Source: Micrasema longulum | Lineage: Eukaryota; Arthropoda; Insecta; Trichoptera; Brachycentridae | Direction of reading: 5' to 3' | DNA: 64,000 nt | Assembly: GCA_022494885.1 (NCBI GenBank) | Contig: JAGVSM010003675.1 | Location: 62,001-126,000, forward strand | In this document: one piece after another, positions 54,086-62,960 of the stretch | Numbering within the stretch: position 1 is the first letter of the stretch | Layout of the letters: the number at the start of each line of letters is the position of its first letter | Position numbers and translations under genes: made by a program | The notes under the pieces: generated by a model | Told to the model about the DNA's origin: nothing | What the model saw: only the letters and a program-made list of their open reading frames with translations | The model's database searches: none

Positions 54086-54199
54086 AGAGTTAATGTTTGA
54101 AAAAAAATAATTTAATTAAGTTTTAATTACAAATCGACGATGGAAAGAAAAGATTACAAAGCGACATGTACTCGTAGCAGTAGATGCGAAGGTTTGCAC

Positions 54200-54400
54200 G
54201 GTCATTGTTATCAATACGCATCTTCTTGGGTGATTCTGTGTAAGTCAGATTCATTCGGGTACCATTGCAGGGGCCATAGTAAACTGTGTGTTTTACAGAA
54301 ACATGTGTTTATGCACTCGTAATTTGCACCGTGTTGCAGTCGCCAGTAGGCACATTCCGTGACATTTTTGTAGTGTGTAGTGCCGAGAACCATGTTGAGT
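54200..54400 (-). repeat. Penelope-like terminal repeat, copy 1
   Basis: On the minus strand AAAAATGTCACGGAATGTGCC, CAACACGGTGCAAATTACGAG, CCCCTGCAATGGTACCCGAA and GAATCTGACTTACACAGAAT align block by block with the plus-strand segment 55030-55165. The position, 3' of the reverse transcriptase on the minus strand, suits a Penelope terminal repeat. Confidence 0.6.
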
Positions 54401-54480
54401 TTAATTTCAGCCCATCGTATTTGTTTATGTGCACAATAATTTCTGCAAATTATTTGGTTGTCCTGAGTCTATAAAATGTT

Positions 54481-54838
54481 CCGATATTGGATATCGGTTC
54501 TTATGGGTCGGTTTTCTGTATACCGCATGCCCAAGACTGCCGTTTGATTTTCTCTTTACTTCGGCATCCAAGAACGGTCATTGTTTTGTAGTTCCATTGT
54601 GAACTTTATCAGGGGATGTAATGAATTTATGTGATATAGAAAAATATTCAGTTAATTCATCCTGCGTAGCCAGACCGCAAAAACATCGTATACATACCTC
54701 AACCACACGTTTGGTATCAAAGTTGCCGTGTCCAGAGCTGAATCTTCAAATTTTTCCATGAAGAAATTTGCTATCACTGAGGAAAGTGGAAACCCCACGA
54801 CCTCACCCTTTATCTATTCGTAGATTTCATCTTGAAGT
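54481..54838 (-). pseudogene. Penelope-like reverse transcriptase relic
   Basis: The minus strand reads VGFPLSSVIANFFMEKFED, the Penelope version of motif B and the following helix (GSPLSPVIANFFME in intact members). RYVYDVFAVW follows as motif C, with YVYD in place of YVDD, so one catalytic Asp is lost. After frame changes comes LDAEVKRKSNGSLGH and then AVYRKPTHKNRYP, the C-terminal landmark of Penelope-like elements. A stop follows the motif C segment and there are at least two indels. The N-terminal palm and the GIY-YIG endonuclease are absent. This is an old fragment, and its frame order leaves little doubt about family. Confidence 0.85.
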
Positions 54839-54994
54839 TTTTTTTTCTTATGAATAATTTAAGTATTTTATTATGTTTTTTGTTTTTATTTACTTTATTA
54901 TTATATATTTACACATTCGTATTTTCTTTTAAATTTTTATTTGAAATTTCTAAATCCCTAACGTTTCTCAATTTTCTAAATTTATTTTATTTTA

Positions 54995-55175
54995 ATACCT
55001 ATAATGTACGGACTCGGAATGTGCCTACAAAAATGACACAGAATGTACCAACTGCTGACACGGTACAAATTACTAGTTACTGGTAGTACAAAACACGGAA
55101 GATGGTTCCTGCAATGGTGGCCGAAACGTCGGAACGAATCTCACTTACATGGGATCACTTAAAAATGATACATAT
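54995..55175 (+). repeat. Penelope-like terminal repeat, copy 2, with hammerhead-like core
   Basis: This inverted partner of 54200-54400 carries ACGGAAGA, T, a GGTTCC ... GGTGGCC segment, then CCGAAACGTCGG (55121-55132). GAAAC preceded by a short stem is the 3' half of a hammerhead core; the 5' half reads CGGAAGA rather than CTGAAGA. A further partial copy is at 23935. Confidence 0.6.
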
Positions 55176-55379
55176 TGACTTGACGAAACTTTACAAAAGA
55201 GTCAATAAAAGTTTTTTTTTTAAATAATAAAAAAATCTCATGAAAACATATTATTTTTGCGTGATTCCCATACAGTTTTAATAAAAATTTAAAATACGAG
55301 ATTCTTTAGAAATTAAAAAAAAAAACTTCAATTGGCTCTTCTGTCAAGTTGTTACATGTCGCTTATTCTTATCTTTATT

Positions 55380-55535
55380 CTTGGAGGTGGGGGTCAGTGC
55401 TATTCAAGCTCCTGGCATCACTGTGACCTGTGAAGATCTATTGTGACGGGTCCCCGGAAATAGGTCTCCCCCTCCAAGCCCAGGTCTATAAAGAGCCTGG
55501 CTACTGTCTGGAAGGCGAGAGTTTGTCATGTCGCT
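55380..55535 (-). repeat. 3'UTR of a non-LTR family shared with 34.1 kb
   Basis: The minus strand has CTCTCGCCTTCCAGACAGTA, TAGACCTGGGCTTGGAGGGG and CACAATAGATCTTCACAGGT, matching 34116-34270. Confidence 0.75.
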
Positions 55536-55799
55536 TAGTCTTTTTCCTTTCCAGCGTAAAAATATTCCAGTTATTTTCCTCTTGCGATTAGTATTATAAA
55601 TAGTGTTTCTGGTTATTAAAAAAATATATAAAATATCTTATTGATAAAACAAAAACAAAACCATATATATATTTTTTTTAACCAATCAACAGGCTTAAGT
55701 AAGCCCTAATAGATTGGCATTAATGAGTTATACTTAATCTAAACATTCTTAAAATCTACTTAAATTAACAAAGTGTATAATTCAAAAGGTATGTATATA

Positions 55800-56225
55800 G
55801 CATAATCTAGGCGGAAATGGCAAGTGTGACATCGCGAGTCAGGAGAGACAACACCGCTTGCTTTTTAAATGCCTGCCCTTGCTAGTACCGTTTAGTGAGA
55901 TTTCGTTCACTGTTCTGAGAATCCTTGGCAGAGGGGAAAAGAATCCGATGTTAGTTTTATAATTTCCACAGCAAAGACAGGATTGGTGCGCAAGTTACGG
56001 CGAGGTACATTAAGGTTTATCTGAGCAATGATATCATGGGCATCTATATAGTTGGATATTAATCAGTGCAAGAATGTCAAACCAGCCAAAATCCTTCTGA
56101 ATTCTAAACTAAAGATATGAAAGTACTCTAGACGATCATAATAGTTTATTACGAAAGTATTTGATCCGATTCTAAATATTAACGATTTCAAAAATTTACG
56201 TTGCACCAATTCAATCCACGTTAAT
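55800..56225 (-). pseudogene. Jockey-type reverse transcriptase, C-terminal relic
   Basis: The minus strand encodes NWVQRKFLKSLIFRIG, YYDRLEYFHIFSLEFRR, AHDIIAQINLNVPRRNLR and RTNPVFAVEI. This parallels the end of the protein at 13.6 kb (IQKMFIKNL, DRR.TADIVLL, KVPQRQTRYTQLFHIP). Stops interrupt it. Confidence 0.6.
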
Positions 56226-56239
56226 AATAATATAGTGTT

Positions 56240-56860
56240 ATTTTTTTATTTTTTTTATTTTATTTATTGGGGATATCAACAGTAATACATGTAATACAAA
56301 TATAACAAATAACATATACAGAGAATAAAACCAATGACAGATATCCACAGAAATACATTAAATACACGTACAATACATACTAGTGTGTTTGTGTGAGTGT
56401 AAGTGAGTGAGAGGGTGGGTGTGTGGGTGTTATATTGGAAAGAGGGTGTCAGGTATCGAAAATATAAATATATAAAATATTAAGAAATAGAGATAAAATT
56501 TAATAAAATAAAATAAAACTTTATTATTGAAACTAAGTATAAGACAAAAAAGAATGTTTTAAGACGCGCATTTTAAATGTTTTTTTTTTACAATCAAATG
56601 GATCAATAGGGGAAAGTTCAAATTATATTCACGAGCAAAACGTATAAGTGGAGAGTTCTGGGCATAGTTCGTACGAACTGCTGGCACATGAAATAGAGAG
56701 CTCGACGTGTGACGGGTGCGGTAGCCGGGGACATTTAATGATAACTCTGACAAAAGATCCGGACTATCAAGGCGTCCACTGAGTATGTCATGAAGCACCC
56801 CCATGTCCAACAGTAGACGGCGATCTTCTTTGTGATTATAACAATGTACTGTTTTAAGTA
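56240..56860 (-). pseudogene. Jockey-type reverse transcriptase C-terminus with 3'UTR
   Basis: The open frame 56810-56559 encodes ILSGRLDSPDLLSELSLNVP, TRHTSSSLFHVPAVRTNYAQ and SPLIRFAREYN. It aligns with the final 70 codons of the 13.6-kb protein (SDKIDSPELVNCIHLKVP, FHIPKCRTNSSKNA, INRIMDTYN), so it is the same or a sister family. The GT-rich segment at 56380-56440 and an A/T-rich end near 56240-56260 complete a typical 3'UTR. It abuts the relic at 55800-56225 in the same orientation. Confidence 0.75.
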
Positions 56861-57844
56861 AATATAATTAATTGTGTATTAATAGGTTAATAAATAAATG
56901 CGCAAGCAAGTATTACTTAGAAATTATGCTTTGTATATTTTTTTTATAAAAGATGTACCTTAAGATTGTAATATTTTCTAACAATAATTATTTCGCTACC
57001 GTGAACAATTACAAACTTTGCCGTTCATTATAATAACAATAGTAAAGTGCGTGTTTTTCTTGAAAAATACAAGTGCGCCACAACACAACGAAAGGAAATA
57101 TAAAGCAATATGAACACAAAATTTCCCTAAAATGTTTGCAGTACAATACAAAGAAAAGTGAAATAACGTTCAAAGAACAAAAAGCTTTTCCCGTTTATCC
57201 GTCAAACAGAGTTGATTTCCGCTGTAAGAAAAACTTAATTAATGTTTTAAGAGAAAATGCGTGCAAAAATAACAGGACTCAAAACGACTCCTGTATTCAC
57301 AATGAAAAATATCCCGACCAATTGTCAGAAATTTTTGTCATAAATTTTATTTTTTCTGTAACATCGTGAGCCCTTTTATTAATTTAAGCGGAAACAGAGG
57401 ACAGGTAGAATAAACGCCGTTCAATCGTAAAAATGAGAACTTCCTTTGTTCAATGAAATATTAACTCTAATTGGCAATTAACCGTACAAGCTTTTTATTC
57501 TGACGGAAGTATCTTAGTGAGCTTTTCAGAAAATGTGTGAAAAGGGCGGGAGTGCTAGCTTTTATACTCGTCAAAAGCTCCTGCTGTTGAAATATAATGT
57601 GATTATACATAGTACCTAGATATGATTTGCCTTTTCTATTATGGAAAAAGTGGGTATACAATATAATATATTATTATTACATTTTAAGTTGATTTTAGAG
57701 GATCGGATTGTAGACGTTCATAATAAGAGAGCTCTGCGTGTTTGATTCTCGGCGAGACTAAAAATAATATCAAAAGAGAATTTTAAAATTTAGCAGTTTA
57801 CAATGGAGTTCTGGTGTCGATCCCCGCCAGGGAGCGAAGCATGA
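56861..57844. other. Stretch without recognised genes
   Basis: A 98-codon frame at 57073-57369 is Lys/Asn-rich and shows no known domain. Near 57700-57760 a GAGCTCTGCGTGTTTGATTC segment weakly resembles a tRNA-derived B box. Confidence 0.4.
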
Positions 57845-58350
57845 AATTTGAAAATCAAGGATGAAAGCAGGCTGAATGCTGTCAAAATGCGATTTCTCGG
57901 GTGGATATGTGGTAAAAGAATGCACGATAGGTGCACAAATGTCGAGGCCCGTACATAATGTAAGGTTGAGATAAGCATTATCAAAAATTCAAGAAAGGAG
58001 ATCCGCGTTGGTTTGGACATGTGTTGAAATTGACAGCAAAAGAACAGCTAAAAAGATTTCGAAGAGGATTTCGATTTTTGGGGCTATTTTTAAAGATTTG
58101 TAAATATTTTATTTTTTTAATTTTCAGTATTAGAAAATGGAAATCATGTTTCGGTACGGTGGGGTTCGAACCGAGGACCTCTAATCCATGAGTTCGCGAC
58201 ACTAACTACGGGGACCATAACCCGATCGCTTGATGAACATTTCAAAGATCGGAATAATCGGCGCGCGTGTATGAGAAGATGTATGAATGTAGAGACAGAG
58301 TGATATGATGTTCTATCCTCTCTGCCTACCCCTACGTAGTAACGACGTGA
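57845..58350 (+). pseudogene. RTE-type reverse transcriptase C-terminus, interrupted by a SINE
   Basis: Across frames the first part reads RLNAVKMRFLGWICGKRMHDR and KIQERRSALVWTCVEI, matching the MR.LR...G..r.D+ ... l.WfGHv.Rm region. The second part, after 58222, reads NNRRACMRRCMNVE and SAYPYVV-like codons, the family's 3' end (compare 12640). SINE-D sits between them at about 58125-58222. Confidence 0.6.
58125..58222 (-). repeat. SINE-D, tRNA-derived SINE
   Basis: The minus strand has GGTCCCCGTAGTTAGTG, ATTAGAGGTCCTCGG and GGTTCGAACCCC (B box), followed by a GAAACATGATTTCCATTTTC body. The sister copy is at 62475-62572. Confidence 0.6.
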
Positions 58351-59164
58351 CGGTTTGTTTGTGACGGTCTATGGTGAAGTTCACCGCCGTAATTGGGTCT
58401 CTCGGCTTCTTGTGTTACAAAAAAAGGTCAGACGAAACTAGGATCTGTAATTACTCGAATTTACACTGGATCACTTGTAATTTATCTGAATGAATTATTT
58501 ATGCTACATTGTATTTGGTATGTGGGCCTTTTCCTAGTTGAAGCATAAACGAATCATACCAAAAGGTTTCCGTAAATAAAAGTATCTAATACCAAGATAA
58601 ATAATTAATTAATATTGCTTATAACAAAAAGCTTTCAAATTTTGGTTTGGTTTTTAGTTTAACGAACGTTTAATGGACGGTCTCAGTTTGCGCTTGGAAT
58701 TCTCGACCTGAGCACCTACGGCCGTTGTGTTGCTGTAAAATGTAGCTAACTTTGTGGTTGATAATCATATAATGGTTTTTGAGCTTATGAGCGACTCTTA
58801 GTTAGGGTCGTATTATTACTCTAAGATATAGTACGAACACTCTCAGTATAAAATCCTGAAAAATGAAATCAAAGAAAGCATTTTATTTTTTTTAATTTAT
58901 ATAAAAAAAATACTTAGTAGAATGGCAATTTTACGCTTATTTATTTATTCACGTAATTTTTTGTGGAAAAAAAACATTTACAATTAGAATCAAAGAACGT
59001 ATAAAATGTCTCGACGATAACTACTCAAAATTCGCAAATCATTTAATAGTATTCTTTAATAATATGCAGGCTAATTGTAGCTCTTGGCCTTATAGAGTTA
59101 GCAAAACGTTATTATTTTTTTGTAATATTTATATATTGGTATGAATAAATACATGAAAATAAAT
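58351..59164. other. Stretch without recognised genes
   Basis: CTCTTGGCCTTATAGAGTTAG at 59088 recurs at 36768. Otherwise no feature is supported. Confidence 0.4.
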
Positions 59165-59755
59165 TTTAAAAACTTATATCCGAAAACCACAATTTTAATC
59201 AAGAAAAAGGTGTAGATAGTTTACTTACATTTTGACTCTTGGGTGGCTGTGATGTCACACTAGTCAACATAGGACACAAGGCTTGATATATCTCTATTTT
59301 TTTTTTTTAATTATGAACTCGTATTTTTTGTAATCTTCAAATTGACATTTTCACACCTGATTTGGAAAGTAAAATTTGTATAACTATGCTGGATTTTTGA
59401 AATAAATCTGTATAAGAGAGAGCACGAAGATAAAATTGATGACAAAGAAGACAGAGACGCTGTTCTCTGGCGGGTGTTGTGTAAAACAGTTTCAGTATTC
59501 AGTCGGTTGATGACTGTGATGGGGGACGCGCGCGTGTAATATGAGCGGCGTATTCGTGATTTTTATTTAATTTGCAGGGCTAAATTATATGTTTATTTCC
59601 ATAAACTATGGAAAAGGAATTATTAAACAGTATGTCTCCACTTTTTTTTTTCAAATGTCTGAATTTTAGAATATTCTATATTTTACTAGTGGTAACACGA
59701 TGTTACATCACCGTGCGCAAAGGGATTGTTTACCACAGTTTTTTAAGAGTTAATA
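59165..59755 (-). repeat. Long inverted repeat, right copy (R5)
   Basis: This is the inverted partner of 53520-54085, including GTGGCTGTGATGTCACACTAG, GCGGGTGTTGTGTAAAAC, GTCGGTTGATGACTGTGATG and GGTAACACGATGTTACATC. Its outer 40 bases (TTATATCCGAAAACCAC, ATTTTAATCAAGA) also match 35375-35412, so R5 has at least three partial copies. Confidence 0.85.
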
Positions 59756-60169
59756 ATAATGGTCTTCGTTAAGACAATCTAGAAATTAGTAAAGTCATCC
59801 CAATAATAAATAATAAGTTAAATTTAACTTCGAGTCGTCAAAAATATATATTGGTGTTATCGGGTGCAGTAAGGTCAATTGTATGTTCCGCTAAAAACAG
59901 CCATAATGCTTTCATACAAAATACTGTAATAATCTCCTCGAGAAAATAGTGTTGATCACAAAAACAGCATTTCCCCTTTTGCTGAAAACATCCACAGCAC
60001 TAGAAAAATAGATGCTGATGGGAAGACCAATGCCTCCAGAAATCTAGCTCTCTTAGACAAATTAAAGTGGATAAACACAAACGTATTTTAATTTCATAAA
60101 TTCATTACCTTAAAAACACCTGCAGTAAAAAAAAAACGATTTAATACAGAATGTCACCTCATACATTAA

Positions 60170-60265
60170 AAGTTTGAATGAGGTATCATTCAATATTAGA
60201 TCTGGCTGTTTTCTACAAAATGCATATTTTAGGTTGTGTGGTCAGTCAGATTCAAAAAATTCGCC
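60170..60265 (+). repeat. R4 dispersed repeat
   Basis: GAGGTATCATTCAATATTAGA, TCTGGCTGTTTTCTACAAAA and TGCATATTTTAGGTTGTGTG are the inverted match of 32165-32250. Confidence 0.7.
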
Positions 60266-60414
60266 GTAATTCCTTAACACGGAGCTTAATTATTCGTTAG
60301 TTATTATTACAATTGAATTAATTGATTCCTAACAATTAAGTACCCTAATATAAATATAAATAACATGTTCAATACATAAAAATACATATATTCAAAACCA
60401 TTCGTAATATAATT

Positions 60415-60860
60415 AATGTAAAAGAACTTTTAAAGATTTATTTTGCATTGTGCCAATCAATTTTGGAGTACGATATTGGTAATCGAATGTATTTGTTGCA
60501 CAAAAATCATTAACTGAAATCTACATAAAAAACATCTACTAAAGAAATATTCCACAAATCACAACTTATGACACCAAAGCAATTATACGCTATAACAATA
60601 CTTGCGTACAGATTCGAAAACTTTTCTCACTCAAACGAAAGACATAACCCCAACAATACAACACATACAAATAATATAATCACTAGATCCTCAACACAAA
60701 GACGACTTAAACAAATACAAACTAATACCACTTTCAGACAAAGGAATTTTAAGTATTATGCAATTAAAATCTATAACCCACTTCCACTGTCCAATAAAGC
60801 AATTAGTAACGAGAAAATGTTCAAAGAGGCTTTAAAAATGGATAATGGAGCTGGGTAGAA
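60415..60860 (+). pseudogene. Jockey-type reverse transcriptase, C-terminal relic
   Basis: The segment ELLKIYFALCQSILEYDI at 60425 is the post-palm YFALCQSI..YGI block. The 96-codon frame at 60568-60858 has QLYAITILAYRFENF, ITRSSTQRRLKQIQTNT, RQRNFKYYAIKIYNPLP and NEKMFKEALK, the usual tail (YNTRS, R.f.YyG...yN.LP, FK..lk). It is the same subfamily as the relic at 44575-45560 on the other strand. Stops separate the two parts. Confidence 0.65.
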
Positions 60861-61215
60861 GTAAAATGGATTGTCTCATTCGCCCAAACCAATATTGAAT
60901 CAACTGCTCCACAAATGTATAGTTTATGTTATGTTTTCGTTCTTTTATTGTGCATTTTTTAAGATAAATAATATAGGTAAACATAAATGAAATATAAATA
61001 TAAATACGTAGTGTATAACACTGTCTGAACATTTTTTTGATTATCTCTGTATATTAAGTCTTCTTTGTTTATTCTCACATGTAATTTTTTTTTTTTTTTA
61101 AGTATATTGTTAAGTGTCCTCTGCACGGGTGACCCCAGTAAAGTCACATTATTTTAATTATTCATCTTTGTTTATATTATGTGGGAACAAAAACAAAAAA
61201 TGACACAACATCCTA
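60861..61215 (+). other. Probable 3'UTR of the preceding non-LTR relic
   Basis: AT-rich, with a T run at 61087-61099 and a GTCCTCTGCACGGGTGACC segment. No tail was recognised. Confidence 0.3.
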
Positions 61216-61219
61216 CATC

Positions 61220-61310
61220 AATTTGGCTAGGGCTGGCTGTTTTCTGCAAAATGCACATTTTAGATTGTGTGGTCAGCCAGGCTTCAAAAATCGTTAACTG
61301 GTCAAATAAA
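61220..61310 (+). repeat. R4 dispersed repeat
   Basis: GGCTGGCTGTTTTCTGCAAAA, TGCACATTTTAGATTGTGTG and GTCAGCCAGGCTTC form a third R4 copy, 1 kb from the second. Confidence 0.7.
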
Positions 61311-61667
61311 AAGTAAAATATTTTTTTTGTATTTAAAAAAACTAATGTAGGCATTTTTTATCATTTGCCCAAGTAAACAACACTCCAACTGTTGTATGGA
61401 TTTGATTACTAACTCTTTTCACAAAAGTTCTGTTATCTCAGTTTCAGTTTCCTATGGCTGGCTGCTTTCTGTATGACTAAGTTCAATTCATATCCTCTTT
61501 CTCCTTCTTTCGTTCCTTTGTTTCCTTCTTACAATATTTTATAATATAAATAGCAACGCGAGTAATTCTAAGTTAGTTAGTGAGAAAGTAAATTTGAAAC
61601 AAGTCGACGTACAACTCAAAACTTAAAATGGTTTATACGAACTTATAAATAAATATGTAGGTGAAAA

Positions 61668-61745
61668 TTAGTCAGCCTGTAGTGTAATAGGCGCATTCAC
61701 CTATTATACTTGAGGTCCTATGTTCGATTCCTGGCAGAGAACAAT
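61668..61745 (+). repeat. SINE-A head fragment
   Basis: GTCAGCCTGTAGTGTAATAG and GAGGTCCTATGTTCGATTCC (B box TGTTCGATTCC) give the tRNA-like head. The expected body does not follow directly. Confidence 0.6.
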
Positions 61746-62059
61746 GAAAAATAATGATTTTTAAGATTTCAGTGCCCATTTTTCAGTTTACAACGCCATA
61801 ATCTTGAAGCAGAATGCAGGAAAGATGGAATATCCTTAACAGATATCCACACTGTCGTTAAAAGTAGTTATAACGCGCCATTGTTCTTGGACTTTGCAAC
61901 AATGGTGATTGGAAGGTAATAAACCAAAATCAGTGATCGAACATCCTATTTCCAAGACAAACAAAAACGATTTTTTTCTGAGTACCTTAGCCTTGTACGT
62001 GACACGTAAGGCTACTAAAAATACAGGAGTCCAAATATATTTATAAAAAAAACTGCACT

Positions 62060-62200
62060 ATTTCTGGACGGCCACCTGAAGCATAAGAGGATGACCTTAC
62101 CTTCCATGTAAAAAAAATTATCAAAATACGTTCCAATTGGAGCGCCAATGCAGTGCCCTATGCACCACTGGGTACGGGTAGAAAAACGATCATGATGATT
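62060..62200 (+). repeat. SINE-A 3' part
   Basis: CACCTGAAGCATAAGAGGATG, GCGCCAATGCAGTGCCCTATG and CACCACTGGGTACGG are the SINE-A centre and tail. With the head at 61668, a 315-base interruption is implied. Confidence 0.6.
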
Positions 62201-62474
62201 ACCTAAATAGTTTTTTTTAAAATTAGAAGTCAATAAAATTAATCAATTCTTCACAACTTTTTTTTTCAGAATTATGTATCAATGTTTGCATGTATTAAAA
62301 AATTATTCGACACAAAAAATGTACAGAATAAAGAAAGATATAATAATACTATTTCTTTTCAGTAGTTTTCTTTATGCTTAAATTTATTTTTAATTTTATT
62401 GATATTTGCGTTCTTATGGTTCTTATCCAAATATTTCAATTTTTAGGTCCATTTCCAACGAGTTGTAAATAATT

Positions 62475-62572
62475 GACTATTAAAAAATGGGAATCAGGTT
62501 GTGGTAGAGCGGGGTTAGAACCTCAGACCTCTGATCCGCAAGTCCGCGAGCCACGGGACCACAACACCTGAT
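62475..62572 (-). repeat. SINE-D, tRNA-derived SINE
   Basis: The minus strand has GTTGTGGTCCCGTGGCTCG, ATCAGAGGTCTGAGG and GGTTCTAACCCCGC (B box with one change), then a CAACCTGATTCCCATTTT body. Confidence 0.6.
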
Positions 62573-62579
62573 AATTTTT

Positions 62580-62960
62580 ATTGCCAGCTACTATAATGAG
62601 GAACTTCAACCCTACGGGAAATTGGATTTAAAAAATGTGTTCTTATGCGCAGTAAAGATTAGAGCATTAAATTATAGGGCAAAGTTTCTTGAATATGTAC
62701 AATTTTTTTTTTAAAATACAAATTAACTACTTTGAACGACCCCACTAGTTCATATAAATCAACCAATGATAAGGAGAGTTGTGAAAGATTTCCGGTTTAC
62801 TTACCCTCTACGGACAAATTGGCAGAACTGACGGAGAAGAAGCGAAAGAGAACTTGAAATGCCACACGCGGAGTAAATTTAGAAATACACAACTTTAAAA
62901 AATCATAACGCTGAATTAAGATAAATAATAAAATAATTGGCTTAAATTAATAGTCTATTA
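62580..62960 (+). repeat. R2 dispersed repeat, second copy
   Basis: CTTCAACCCTACGGGAAATTG, GGGCAAAGTTTCTTGAA, CACTAGTTCATATAAATCAA, ACGGAGAAGAAGCGAAAGAG and CTATTAACAAATAA follow the order of 1285-1640. Confidence 0.65.

Noticed and set aside
54140..54322. 60-codon plus-strand frame with several Cys residues as a small secreted protein
   Set aside because: It lies across the inverted Penelope terminal repeat read on the wrong strand; the Cys pattern is an accident of that repeat.
57073..57369. 98-codon frame as a host exon
   Set aside because: Lys/Asn-rich, no domain, no splice or start context, and set in an AT-rich stretch between retroelement relics.
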